Of a stretch of DNA of 64,000 nucleotides, positions 10,498-23,100 are shown in pieces. Location of the stretch: positions 35,448,638-35,512,637 of the forward strand of contig OX246746.1 in NCBI GenBank assembly GCA_945910005.1, read 5' to 3'. Position 1 is the stretch's first letter; each line of letters starts with the position of its first letter. The position numbers were made by a program, and so were the translations under genes. This stretch comes from Isoperla grammatica (Eukaryota; Arthropoda; Insecta; Plecoptera; Perlodidae). The notes below the pieces were generated by a model that made no database searches, was not told where the DNA came from, and was given only the letters and a program-made list of their open reading frames with translations.

Positions 10498-11927
10498 CAA
10501 GAATCTTTAAACCAGTTTGTGCACCTATTTGATTAACTCCTATTTACATAGACCTCATTTTTTTATTAATTGTTTTTTTATTATTAATTTAGTCCCTACT
10601 CATGTTTCTATTTGTTATTTGATTCTGTATATACTTTTATAGATACTTAATTTCGAATTTAGTTTAAACGCTTTTTATTTCTTTTTTCTTTTTTTTCTTT
10701 TTTTAACATGCAGATGTTAAATTGATGAAAATGCCGCAGTTGAGGTTATCTAGTTTCTGTATTGAATGAATCGCAACACACTTTGATGTAATATTTAGTA
10801 ACTTACTCTGTTTGAGGATCGTTAGGCCGAGCCTTGATATTATAGAGGAATAGAATAAACACTTCTGAAATAGTCTGTACCAGTTCGCACGTCAAACAGT
10901 GTCTACGCACCTGTTCATGTTTGGATGCGAATCTTCCTTGTTCAGAATTACGTTTGAAATGTGGCTTCATCACAGGCTAGGCTTTATATTTCAAATGAAG
11001 TTAGTACTTCGGGAACAGGCATTTACAGATTTTAAAATTAAACCAATTCTGGGTTTAATTTAGTCAAGTTGTTAATTTTGATCAAACCGAAATTCTTCAT
11101 TGATTAGGCCTACAGATATAATCTACACATAATGCCTTTAATCCTGCCCATCTAGGCTTGCCTGGGTTACCTTCGCTTTGTCACGGAAAACAATGTTATC
11201 GGAACAAAGGCGGAATGCCTTTGTGTGGATTCAACTCGAGCCATTAGTATTTAACGGTAGAGCTTAGAGGTACCGTTTGCACGTCAACTGGTATGGCAAT
11301 AATAATTAATCCGGAGCACAAATTCACTGAGGGATCTTTAGTTCCGAATAGAACACGTTAAGAAAAACATAATCTTAAAACAAAAACAATTTCCGTTACA
11401 GAAGCTATACACAAAACTACTTTGTGGGTTTAAGGACAATTAAAAACATAAACTAAATGGTTTTCTTCTCTCATGATAAAATAACAAGCTGCATATGAAC
11501 CATTTATTTACTAGCCCCAACGTAATTATTCGCATACTGACTCAGGTTCTTGTTCAAAGAAAATCAACGTATTCCTGACGTTCTTTCACACATTCGAAAA
11601 CTCCGCCTCCCACTGAGGTGAGAGCACAAGCTTAATAGGGAACACACCCTATGAATATTTTAATCGAATTTTAAATAGATTGTCTTTCATGATATAATTT
11701 TGTGTCTAAATTTTGAAAAACGGATTAGTCTGTACCTCATAATAATTGCTATGATAACGATAAATAAAAGGGCGCGAAAAACGAGCCGCCGCTATGTTGG
11801 TAGGATTTGACGTCGTGGTTTGAGTTTGTGTACGCTCACCGCCTTAGCGCGTGGTCTGTTACGCTACGTCTACTGAACCATGACGTCACAGCCACCTGGA
11901 CACGTTTCAGATCCCGGAGTTGAAACT
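10498..11927. other. No recognisable feature
   Basis: AT-rich with T-rich runs near 10670-10705. I see no conserved frame, repeat family or RNA gene. GTAGGCCTAC and its 8-bp core occur nearby (10368 and 11105). Confidence 0.5.
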
Positions 11928-12998
11928 GCCCCCACACGTGCGAACATGTCTCCAGACATGCTCGCGAACTTCGTGCTCGCGAGCATGTGTGAGCGTGTGG
12001 GGGGCTGTTTCGAGTAGCTCACACATGCTGTACCTTGTCGTGGAAGACATCAACAAGTTTTGATATTTTACCGATGCTCGCGAGCATGTGTGAGCGTGTG
12101 GGGGGCTGCACACACTTGCTCGTCAACTTCTGATCATTTAAAAGACATTTGGAACTGGAAGTATTGGGATATGAATGAAATTATCCTCATTGCACGCAGT
12201 TCTTATGTTCTATTAAACGTAATATGAAAATTACTATATTTTAATGCTATGTCTTATAGACAAAGGGTAACAATTTAAAATGACGTTCTGCGCGTATGTT
12301 TTCACTAAAAAAAAAACTAATATTAATAAAACGATTCTTACGTAGCAGACTACTCACACGCAACACTGACAATAAAGTTCCCCAAACAATCATAGTCTTC
12401 TAGCAAGATGGTTCTCCCAGCATGAAAGTCGCTTTCTATCTGTTTTATGTTGTTTTTGTACCCTTGATTTTACGATGCAATTCTTTCTGAAATCCAGGGT
12501 TGTTTCTACAACTTTCTCCATACATATACGGCAGCGAAAGCGTATGTTGACCTCATTGGCTTTGTGGGGTTGGGGCTAAAAATAGTATCAAGGGCAAATA
12601 GGAACACTTTCTAAAAAGTAAAATGGAAGCACCCCTATTTGTACTTCAGTCTCCAAAGTTATTTTCAAGACGGAGGACGCTGTCGTAAGTGCGATTCGCG
12701 CTTTTTTAACCATTCTTTAACCCATATTTTTCGAGTTCGCTTTTTTTTTGCTTCTGTTTGTTTATGTGTAAAATAATGATACTAGCACAAGCAATTGTAT
12801 GTTTCGATAGCACTGGAGCCATAGTGCGTGCGTGCTACCGAGCACGAGGAACTATCGCAACTGAGGCGGTGTTTAGGATTTTAGGGGCGTTGTTCACGAG
12901 CATGTTGTGCTCCCGTGTGGGGGCGTGTGCATGCTCGCGAGCCTGCGGTTCACGTGGGGTTCACGAGCATGTCTGGAGACGTTCGCACGTGTGGGGGC
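11928..12998. mobile_element. Non-autonomous terminal-inverted-repeat element with TGCTCGCGAGCA palindromes
   Basis: The left end GCCCCCACACGTGCGAAC is the reverse complement of the right end. The match continues inward through GTCTCCAGACATGCTCG with small gaps, giving arms of about 40 bp. A subterminal unit with TGCTCGCGAGCATGTGTGAG occurs near 11975 and 12073, and related words lie near 12930. No transposase frame is visible and I could not define a target duplication, so the superfamily is unknown. A short relative may lie at 22507-22545. Confidence 0.6.
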
Positions 12999-14510
12999 CC
13001 CTTTAAATAAATGCTACAACATTAAACCTATTAAAAATTTCACTTTTACTTATGACTTGCATTAATATACTTTTTTATGTGATACAATTATATTAAGTGC
13101 TTGGTTTAACAAAAAAATCGTACGCTTGTTGCCTATTAACCACGCCCACCGTTCCAGGTAACCAACGGATGGTCGTAAATTATCCCCAATTGACCTATTT
13201 TAATTAGATGGTAGGAAATAGAGAAGTAAAAAAATTAGTTGGGCTATGTCGTAAGTAGGCCTACGAGAATACCCAGCGTTTGATCTGCCCTAGGGGTGAC
13301 GTACCGCAGACAAACGACGAGACATGCGATACAAAGACAGCTGCCTTGGAGGCTGGACTCGCCTGGATTCAAGCCCCAGAGGATGAAGGATTATTTGACA
13401 TACGCTGTCCCATCATACACAATACACATGCAGCTACGAGCTAGAGGTAAGTCTTCTTTCAAGAGAGAAATTATATTTAAACGAGCGATCCGATTTACCC
13501 CTAAAGCGCTTAACTTATTCAAAGTCAAAAGTCTCCTGACATGCTTTAAAGATTTTGTTCTGCAAAGTTAGCGCTGTTACGTCCAACGAAACTGATCCTC
13601 GCTTTGAGTGAAGCTGTATAAAAGATTGTTCCTATATATTTCAACCGCGCGAAATATGTTTGTAGTCATGTCCCAAGAACGCTATGCACAGCCTTAAAAG
13701 GTGAATTTATTTATATACGTAATACTTCATTATGTTTTTGGATTAATGCACGTATTTTTATTATTTGTCACATAATGAATATAATGAATGTTAACAAATT
13801 ATATCAGGGAAAATCTAAGATACACAAATATATAGTATCCATCTGGTTTCGAATGAACTCAGAACTGAATCATAAACGTTCTCATATAAATAATGTCAGC
13901 CGTCGTTCATAGTCGTCAATTTGCATTCAATTTAATTCAACTTATCTCCAAAATAAAACTGCTACTGACAGCGAGATAAAAAAAATAAAAATAGTTTTCC
14001 ATACCGTCCTTATAGTTCGCAACAAAACTCACAACAATATTCGGATCTTGTCACGACAGCGTTCAGCAATGTACAATTACTTTGGTGTTAATAGTAAAAG
14101 TGTAGTAGGCCTACATGCATAAGTACACGTTTTGTGAATGGCATCATAAAGGCAGATACAAAAGCTTATAATATGAAATATTTGACATTTAATTGTTGTA
14201 TATCTTGGCCTGAAGAGAAGAACTGGCTTCTGTGTGCACAATAAACAACATTATTTCATTTATTACTAATGTAATTAATTAATTAGAAATACAAATTAAT
14301 AATTCGTTAATTTTACTTCTTCTAATTATATTATTTTATAAATATAAATTTATACAGAAATATTTTCGTTAATTTGTTTTTCTCTTTTCAATAGTAGCGT
14401 AGTTTGCTTGGTTATTCTAGCTTTTTTATGATTTTCCATTATTAATTGTTGCATGGTTCTCTTTTTGATAGTTCTTCGTAAATCAGATGTATAACTAAAT
14501 AGGAAAGACA
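12999..14510. other. No recognisable feature
   Basis: A frame at 13296-13571 (91 residues) has no domain I recognise. The rest is AT-rich. GTAGGCCTAC occurs at 13255 and 14105. Confidence 0.45.
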
Positions 14511-14682
14511 ATAAATAAATAAATAAATAAATAAATATATAAATAAAAAATAAAAAAAATACATACATAAATAAAAAAATAAAAAATGAATGAATGAATG
14601 AATGAATGAATGAATGAATGAATGAATGAATGAATGAATGAATGAATGAATGAATGAATGAATGAATGAATGAATGAATGAG
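14511..14682. repeat. (AAAT)n and (GAAT)n microsatellites
   Basis: AAATAAATAAATAAAT runs grade into about 24 units of GAAT (14588-14682). The reverse-strand frame of repeated SFIH residues here is a by-product of the repeat. Confidence 0.95.
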
Positions 14683-15370
14683 TAAAACATAGGCGTGATC
14701 CGTGTCAGATGTGGCAATGCCTTCTGGAGTAAAGTTGAGAAGATGTTTCTAACACATAACGTCGAAGGCAGATGGCGCAGTTAGAATACCAGGCACGAAG
14801 ATATTTAAAAATTATTGGACAAAGAGAACCTAATTTATGGATACCACTTTTAAATAGGTTGCTTACATGTCTTTAAAAAACCGCATAAATAGAAAGTAGC
14901 GTAAAATTTACGCTGAATCTTAGCGTTTTCACGTCTCCAGCCCCCGTAGAAAAAGCTAAATAGAATATTATGGCCTGAGTTTGAGCTCGGGGTGGCTACA
15001 TAAACGAGATGTGCAATATAATCATGAATTACTGTACTTGACTCTAGTAAGATATGATATGACATAACATAACTGGGCATTGTATATTTAGCCCCGTGAA
15101 GGCTGACGGAACTTATAGCGTACATTATCACCTAAATAATTAATTGGGAACGTTGAGAAGCCAGGCTGAATTAACCTTCTGGCAACTGCCGTGATATAGA
15201 CCAGTTGTGAATTGAATATAACCTCATTGAATAAGCCTAACGAAGTCCGACACCTGTCTGAGATGAGATAACGGATTAGTGAGGAGATGGAAGGATTAGG
15301 GACCACACTGCAGTGACGGGACTTCTCAGTAAAAACAAACATTTTAGGTATTTGACAAATATGATTTGTT
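14683..15370. other. No recognisable feature
   Basis: Mixed sequence. Reverse frames at 14850-15131 and 15088-15498 partly overlap the SINE below and have no known domain. Confidence 0.45.
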
Positions 15371-15371
15371 G

Positions 15372-15512
15372 TACATGATGTAGCGTGAGCCTCATAGTAG
15401 AAAGAATGTAATTGCAACCATGATATTTGAGACAATGAGGGGTGATGGATGAAGACGGGGTTCGAACCCATGTCCCTTAGGTAGAATACACAGCGCAACT
15501 GCGGTCGGCTCC
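15372..15512 (-). mobile_element. tRNA-derived SINE with the family B 3' domain
   Basis: The minus strand reads GGAGCCGACCGCAGTTGCGC (head), a B box GGGTTCGAACCCCGTC, then CATCACCCCTCATTGTCTCA and TATCATGGTTGCAATTA. The last part aligns with the shared 3' domain of the SINEs at 655, 4041 and 35894. Confidence 0.6.
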
Positions 15513-16137
15513 TAGCAAAAAGAGCTCTTTACATGTATTTCTGTAAACCATATAACTTGTTTGAATTAGAAAAACAATAGTAGAACAAATAGAATAACCC
15601 CTAAGAAATGGACACTCGAGTTATGACTGCTAAAAACCTCAGGATAACATTAAATAAATTCGTAAATTTGTATTAATTATTATTATCAGTCATAATGCAC
15701 GAGCACAAATCAGAACTCGCTGTACTATCTTTGAGCCATCTCTTATGTGAGAATAATATTCCGCGATACGGATACTTAACTGTAAGGTATAATATTTACA
15801 GCTAATAATTATGTAATATAATGTAATGTTGATTGAACAAATCGAGCTTGCACTCATTACAATGACAATTCACAAACAAGATAGTAGAAGGAAGTAGAAT
15901 ATAACTGTGCTAGGTGATTGAAAGTGTAGGCTTATAATTAAGTAGTAGGTAGTGTATTGATCAATATTTAAAAAGTAGGCCTCTGAACTAATCAAAAAAA
16001 AAATATATGCAAAAGGTAAGAGAAAAAGAAAATATAACAGAAAAAGGGCGATTATTTCAAGATATAAAGCCAGTTACAAAACTATACTTACGCCAAGAGT
16101 GAATGCTACAGAAGACATCTCAGCAGTCACATCAAAA
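15513..16137. other. No recognisable feature
   Basis: AT-rich sequence without conserved frames or a repeat I can assign. Confidence 0.5.
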
Positions 16138-16262
16138 ATAAATAAATACATTCATATTTAGAGTCTACCCACTCACTCATGTAACCGATTTTCAGTGGGG
16201 GACTTTAATGCCAACCCTGTGTAGGCTACGAACACCATCGACGAGTGGGTGATAACCAACCA
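16138..16262 (-). mobile_element. SINE family D, 3' part
   Basis: This matches the 3' end of the SINE at 30984-31240: on the minus strand, GTCCCCCACTGAAAATCGGT, a GAGTGGGTAGACTC segment, then an A/T tail with ATTTATTTATT. The tRNA head is missing or unrecognisable. Confidence 0.55.
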
Positions 16263-16287
16263 AAGGTCGATATTTATTAAAATAATA

Positions 16288-16295
16288 CGAAATAA

Positions 16296-16379
<84 letters not shown>

Positions 16380-16430
16380 TAATAACAATAATAATAATAA
16401 TAATAATAATAATTAATAATAATAATAACG
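16288..16430. repeat. (AAT)n tract at the 5' junction of the Dong/R4-like LINE
   Basis: About 40 AAT units with a few interruptions run directly into LINE coding sequence at about 16429. The minus-strand copy at 44229-48325 is likewise bounded by the same trinucleotide. Confidence 0.9.
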
Positions 16431-16470
16431 AAGGTATAAAGAGTGTAGTGATAGAAAAGAACAAAACGAA

Positions 16471-17906
16471 ATGTTTAAAGAAAAAGAAAAAGAATTATAT
16501 CAGAAAATTAGCAATAAAGAAGAAATAGTAGGAAATGGTTTACCATCGAAGACAGAGATTGAGCAGTTTTGGGGTGGGATATGGAGTAACCCATTAATGC
16601 ACAATCACAATGCAACATGGATTCAAGATGAAATTGAGGCAATGAGTGATATCGAAGAAATGACATTTGATGGCATCAGTGTAAACGATATAAAAACAAC
16701 GATACGAAATACTCATAATTGGAAAGCACCCGGTAATGATAACATTCAAAACTATTGGTACAAGAAGTTTTCAAACATGCACACCCAGATTGCTAAATGT
16801 CTTAATGAATTTATATAAGGAGACAAGGATTTACCAGATTTCTTTACTGAAGGAATAACATTTCTTAAACCAAAAGATAATGACACCAAAAATCCAAGTA
16901 AGTATAGACCAATTACATGCTTACCAACGATATACAAAATCTTGACATCGTGCATAACAAATAAAATATTAAGTCACTGCGAAGAACACAATAGATTAGC
17001 TGAAGAACAAAAGGGATGTCGTAAATTGTCGCAAGGGTGTAAGGAACAATTAATTATCGATTCTGTTGTAATGAACCAAGCATTCAACAAGACGAGAAAC
17101 ATTCACGTTAGCTATATTGATTACAAGAAAGCGTATGATTCGTCACCACATTCGTGGCTAATACAGATACTGGAAATAAATAAAGTAAACCCACTGATAG
17201 TAAACTTTTTGCGGACAGCGATGACGAGTTGGAAAACAACATTAAAGTTAAACGTAGGCAAAGAGCAGATAAGTACTGACCCAGTTAACATCCGACGAGG
17301 TATTTTTCAAGGTGACTCGTTTAGTGCGTTATGGTTTTGTCTTTCATTAAATCCATTATCTCACATACTTAACAAATCTACACATGGTTTCAAGATAAAG
17401 GACGGTAATACGGTTTGCCACACACTTTCTCATCTATTCTACATGGACGATCTCAAGCTATATTATGCTCTAAATGCGACACACATGACGAATTTACTAA
17501 ACTCAACGTTAGAATTCAGTAGAGATATATGTATGGATTTTGGAATTCATAAATGTAAGTCACTTCATGTCATCAAAGGAAAGATTACGAAAATAGAAGA
17601 GTTTGAAATCGACGAAGACAGCCGAATTGGAGTAATGGACGAAGAAGACATAGACAAATATCTAGGATTTGCGCAGGCTAAACGAATTGATCATAAAATG
17701 ATGAAAAGCAAATTAATTTCTGCATACAAGAAACGAAAAGGATCCATTTTAAACACACAACTAAATGGTAAAAACAAGATCAAAGCAATTAACACTTATG
17801 CTATACCGGTACTTACATATTCATTTGGAATTATTAATTGGACACAGACAGAAATTCATGCCCTAGAAATTCTCACCCGCACAACATTCACCAAATACAG
17901 AACTCA
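16471..17906 (+). pseudogene. RT part of the Dong/R4-like polyprotein
   Basis: The reading frame begins in the region preceding the RT (FWGGIWSNPLMHNHNATW) and continues through NWKAPGNDNIQNYW. It is interrupted by an in-frame TAA at 16816-16818, then resumes in the same frame with NPSKYRPITCLPTIYKILTS, VSYIDYKKAYDSSPHSWL, RRGIFQGDSFSALWFCLSLN and the catalytic YMDD (17440-17451). The thumb follows up to ALEILTRTTFTKYR, where the hAT element cuts it. The same TAA is present in the minus-strand copy. The protein would prime reverse transcription at the nick made by its endonuclease. Confidence 0.85.
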
Positions 17907-19243
17907 CAGAGGCGGACTGGGGGGTAAGGGCCCCGTACGGAAAAGGATTTTAGGGGCCCCGGAACTTGGCGAAGTGCAAAGGGGTCTGGGGCGAAGCCCC
18001 AGCCGCCGGAGGCGAAAATTTTTCAGCTCATTATTTTTTGTAGAGCGCATATGAACACGTTTAAAAATCGATAAATGATGTGGAACAACGTGTTGAACTG
18101 TGGACACCACTTTAAAAAACGAAATAGAAGAAAAAACTTTCCCAACGCTGGCAGTTTTATATTGTATATTTCAAACTATATTGTTTCTCAACCCTCTACA
18201 GTCTACAAATATCGAGTAGTTGTCCACTCGCATCGTGCAATTTGTACTCGCAACGAGGGAGCGGGATGTAGGCTGGGTCTGGGGCGAAGCCCCTGCCGCT
18301 GGAGGCAACTTCGCCGAAGGCGAAACAATTTTCTGTCCTGCATGATGCTTAGTGGCCTAGAACGCGTTTTGAGGCGATATCCTATCATGAAAAACAATGA
18401 AACTAAAGTCAATATTGCATTTATAATGCCTTACTTATGGAATTTCGATCCTCTCATTTGAGAAAGGCTTATGACTAATGCTGCGCGGGATCGGATTTCA
18501 GTATGCGCCGATAGATATATTTTTTTCCAAAATGTTCGCTTTAAAAATTTTGAACACTTGTAATCACGCGATCAGCCCAATTTGTCATTTTTCTGATATA
18601 ACAAAGTTTACTCGCAAACTATCAAAAGTCATTCTCAAGTTGCGAGCTAGCATGCAGTAATTTGGAGGATTGTTGTTTCCTATTTATTTGTTTAGAACGT
18701 ATAAACATGACTGTATAAAAATCGATTAATGATGTAAGGTATGCGGAACAACATGTTGAACTGTGAACACCCCTGTTCAAGAGTAAATTAAAGAAAGAAC
18801 TTTCCCAACACTGGCAGGTGGATATTTCAAACTACAGTATATTGTTTCCTATAAATATGTTTAGAATGTTTATAAACACGTTTAAAAATCGAGACACGAC
18901 GATAAATATGTGGAACACATGTTGTACTGTGAACCACTTTGATAATTAAATTGAAAGAAATAACTTTCCCAACAATGGCATGTTATATATATTAAAATAA
19001 ACTAGACGAGGAAAGCGGAAATCTTTGTAGACCTTGTAGATGGTCTCTTTGATACGTTATGTCCCTTTCTACACTGACATGAGATGAAGTATTATGCTCT
19101 TCTTACTATTTAGTTTCATAATCTACATAGCGTAAGGTATTTATTTTCAGAAAGTTGGTTGGTGGCACCCAGGGGGCCCCACCTGGGGGGGGGGGGGGGG
19201 CCGTACGGGTTTCCGTAGTTCCGTACCTGCCAGTCCGCCCCTG
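17907..19243. mobile_element. Non-autonomous hAT-type DNA transposon inside the LINE
   Basis: The ends CAGAGGCGGACTGG and CCAGTCCGCCCCTG are inverted repeats (13 of 14). They are flanked by AGAACTCA (17899-17906) and AGAACTCG (19244-19251), an 8-bp target duplication with one change. Removing the element restores the LINE sequence seen uninterrupted in the minus-strand copy, which proves the insertion and its limits. No transposase frame is present. Inside are three diverged copies of a segment of about 130 bp marked by AACTTTCCCAAC (near 18135, 18800 and 18962), and two copies of a GC hairpin around GGGGCGAAGCCCC (17988, 18281). Confidence 0.9.
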
Positions 19244-19251
19244 AGAACTCG

Positions 19252-20284
19252 TCACCCTAAGTCAGCAATAGAACGAGTGACTCTACCAAGAGAAAAAGGG
19301 GGAAGAGGCTTGATTGATTTAAACAATTTATATTATAAACAAATTGAAATTCTAAGAAAGTACTTTTATACAAAATGCCCACAATCACAACTTCATAGAG
19401 CTATAGTATCGGCAGACAAGTCGCTTTCTCCCCTCAATTTAAATGACGGAAATTTAAACTTGCTTCAAAAACTAAATTCTGACACAGTAAAGGAGGTCAG
19501 AATATCAGAAAAGACGTTTCATAGCAGACAGTATAAAGAACTTCTTAAAGATAACGTCGATAGGGTAGCATCGAACAAATGGTTAACGTCCGGGGACATT
19601 TTCAGCGAAACAGAGGGGTTTATGATCGCTATTCAAGATAAAGTAATCAAAACTAACAATTACAAAAAGTACATAATGAAAGACATCACAGTGGATGATA
19701 AATGTAGAAAATGTAATGTGAACGGCGAAACAATTGAACATATCGTATCTGGGTGCAAAATGCTTTGTCAAACAGATTATCTTCATAGGCATAACCAAGT
19801 TGCAAACATTATACATAAAAAATTAGCCATAAAGTATAAACTTATAAACACAACCACTGCGTATTACAAATACAAGCCTGAAAAGGTATTAGATAGTAAA
19901 GACTACAAATTATATTACGACTGGGCAGTTATAACGGACCAAACCATACATCACAATAGACCGGATATTATATTTATTGACAAGAAGAAACAAGAAACCA
20001 TTTTAATTGATGTTGCTGTCCCTTTATGCCACAATGTAGAGACAACTTGGCGGGAAAAGATAAACCGATATAAGGAGTTATCTATTGAAATAAAAAGGTT
20101 GTGGAAGCAGTATAATGTAACTATTGTACCGTTAATTATATCAGCAAATGGTATTGTTCCACGTAAACTCTATGACAGTATTAAACTAATTGGTCTCCAA
20201 CCGAACATATACATCGAGATACAAAAAGCAATAATTTTGAACACGTGTAGGATAGTGCGGAAATTTGTGAACTTAGAAGAATGA
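19252..20284 (+). pseudogene. C-terminal knuckle and endonuclease part of the Dong/R4-like polyprotein
   Basis: This continues the pol frame beyond the hAT insertion, from RVTLPREKGGRGLIDLNN to the stop at 20284. It contains the zinc knuckle CRKCNVNGETIEHIVSGC (CCHC pattern, about 19703-19756) and the restriction-like endonuclease core with RPDIIFIDKKK and ILIDVAVP (about 19960-20025). These match the (R)PD...D catalytic layout of R2-type elements. No stop interrupts this section, so the domain itself looks intact. It would nick the target DNA, probably at TAA repeats. Confidence 0.85.
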
Positions 20285-20550
20285 AGACTTCAAGAAGTTC
20301 TCCATCCCGATGGTGGTTTTCGTGGTTTCCACCGTACGAAGAGCGAATGCTGGGATGAGTACAAATCGGCCACGACCGTACATAGCATCCACAGTTCGGT
20401 TTGGAAAAAATAATGTGGACAATGATATATTAAGTAGTTCTAAGTAGATTTTAATTAGGTAAACACATGGAAATACTTGACATTTGTGTCCGTACAACAT
20501 GTTTATGCCGGTTTTGACTGAGTTTGTATGTATTGCAACAATAAAATAAT

Positions 20551-23100
20551 AATAATAATAACAACAATGCCTTTTCATGTGAACATGGACGACGTTTATA
20601 ACTAAAACACGCAATACTGGTTCCAAGGATGATATTCGATATTCGATGGTCAATAATGGAATACTAGAATAACGATTGAGAGCTTGTGAACACGTTAAGC
20701 ATTGATCCTGCTTATAAAGACCTAAGGTGAATTGAAATAAAACAAATTATGTCTGTGGGGTGAATACGTGGTTTTCAAGACTAAATGATTAGTTTGAAGT
20801 GGTCTCTGGTTATGAACAGAATGCGAAGGAAACGAACAGTGAGGGCTATGACAGTAGCTTATTTTGGTTTTTAAAGGCATGGTCAAGTGAAAACCTAAAA
20901 TGTCACCAATGAGTTGTAAGTAGTGTGCATGAAATTCAGTTATGTGTAAAATAAAAGTGATATAGACAAAAAATAGTGAACATTTAGCTATTCTACTAGA
21001 TTCCCTTCGCCAGCTCTGCTGCATTTTTCTTTAAAAGCGTAGTACAGCTGTATTGGTTCTGAGCTCGCTAGCGCCTTCCCGATAGACAGAGCACTCATTG
21101 TGTTATATGAGACCAGCCATAACACTCGGCGCCTGCGGACAATGCAGCTAAAAACAGAATGCAACTTTTCTACCCATTAAGTCACAAAAAAATTAATTGC
21201 AGGTCATTTTGTAGAAGTACACGTTCATACTAAGAAGCATCTTATCGGTAGAGAAACGATGCACATAAACCTCCTGATCGATGTTTGATAATTACCATAT
21301 TTAAGCGGGGGTTTAACTATCTTGAGGCAACATTTTTTTATGTGGGAATTACCATGAGAAAAGTTTCTCGGTGCTACTTGGTAGCAACAAGCCAAAAAAT
21401 CGCGTTTTCTTTAATTTTTTATTCGCCTGCTTTTAAAGTATGGTATATTTTAGTCATGTTTTACATATTAGAGGGTGGACATATACAAATGGTAGATTTT
21501 TAGTTTTTCACCTGCCTAGGCCTATCTATGAAATAAGACATTTGAGTGAACCTTATATAGGATATTGTCTTGTGTCAGATATTAAAGAGTGCATTTTTTC
21601 GATATTACTTTTTACATTTATATTAAGGTCAACTTTTATTAGCGAGCAAGATGAAAATGTAAGATTTATATATTTATATTGTATTAACACACCCTTATTA
21701 AGCAATGGGGGTTGAAAAAAATGATATCTTCAACAGTTTTTTTGCACGAATTTTTTCGTCTCCCTTTATAATAAAGCACCCCTTTAATATTATTCCGCTT
21801 AACCATCTGTTGAAAATATAAAACGCATATTGATATGCACCTTTATCTTGGTCGGTAATAATACTAAACAGAAATGTAAAAGGAGATAATATTGAGAAAA
21901 TGTGTCGTCCAAGATGTGTTTGTTGTGCCAGAACGTTAAATAATTAATTATACCCTACTTAAGCTTACAAGTTAATTTATGTTATGAATATTTTTTTCAA
22001 ACGAAAAAAGCTGCATTTATATTAACCCCATAGTGTTAACCTATTAACCTGAATTCATACGAACATTTACTGCCTATCTATATTTAAATAGTAAATTTAT
22101 AACACAAAGAGTTTGGTTTAAAATAACTACCGTACCTCAAAAACAAAACCTTCACCACCCCTCTCTGCACCAAAGTGGAAAATTTTGTTGAAAATGAGAC
22201 TTTCAAGTTGTTTTCTTGTTCCCGAGTTCCAAGCGTTGCAGGGCAACAGTATTTCATAGAACGCGGACGTCTGGGATATTCAATATCGAGGTCGCAAGCA
22301 GAGCGCATAGAGATGCGACCCCACACCCACAATAACAGTCTTGGCGTTCGTTCGTTCGTTCGTTCGCAAACAGCTTTTTTAAAAGCAATCTCTGAAACGG
22401 GAAAATAAATGCCTTGCAAGAAAACTTATCTACAATCAAGTTTCCTTCAACATAACGAAACCGTAACTGTTAGTAATGTTTACCACATTTATAACTGAAC
22501 CAAGATGAGCACGATGTGCTCCCGTGTGTGCGATGCGAGCATTGAACAGTTCTATACAAGCGAAGACAACTTAGTTCAAATATGTATCAAATGAAAATAA
22601 ACAGATTCTTTGTATCAGCGCCCTGATTCTGACTGGGTGACGAAAAGTTTGTCACCGGATTCAGTTATTAGAAAAAGGCGATGAGCGAATCACCGCCTTG
22701 CATTCGCCTTTTGTAACGACCAAAACCACTGTTAAATTTATCGTCGCCCATACAGAATCGCCCTGATGAAATGTTGACTGCTTGTTGTTTTACCTCTGAA
22801 GCAAACAACCCAACCATGCTGGCTGCAACGTTAGGCTCATGCAGACCTCCAGTGCAGTTCCACGAGCAGTGACCGACCCCCTCACTCAGGCTGGTGAATC
22901 ACCGACGATTGCAAAGGACAGATCGAGGACCTTTAGTGCCGACTTCAAGAGTATGAACAATGAGCCACTTCTTTACCTGCCACTTGGATGATGTTCACCG
23001 AGTATTCTTCTTTACCGTTTCTCCGATTTACGGTAGGTACATGTCAAGTTGCAAGTGCTTGATGCTTGGTGCTTAGTGCTAAAACCAAAAATACTTCTTG
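20551..23100. other. No recognisable gene
   Basis: This is the longest featureless interval on the left half. It has scattered short frames with no domain, a short (GTTC)n run near 22338-22364, and GAGCACGATGTGCTCCCGTG near 22507, which resembles the inner part of the element at 11928-12998. Confidence 0.45.

Larger units (their letters stand above)
16429..20550 (+). mobile_element. Dong/R4-like RLE-type LINE, 5'-truncated and split by a hAT element
   Basis: The body matches the minus-strand copy at 44229-48325 from AACGAAGGTATAAAGAG to the 3' tail. The N-terminal DNA-binding part is missing. It has an RT with YMDD, a CCHC knuckle, a C-terminal restriction-like endonuclease and a 3' UTR from 20285 ending in (AAT)n. 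An (AAT)n tract also abuts the 5' junction. The Bombyx element Dong is known to be associated with TAA repeats, and the domain order fits the R2/R4/NeSL group. I infer a Dong/R4-type family with (TAA)n target preference. Bases 17907-19243 are a later hAT insertion. Confidence 0.8.

Noticed and set aside
13296..13571. Host coding exon of 91 residues
   Set aside because: No known domain, ordinary base composition and no splice or conservation evidence.
16429..20550. R2-type insertion in 28S rDNA
   Set aside because: No ribosomal sequence flanks any of the RLE-type LINEs; the flanks are TAA repeats.
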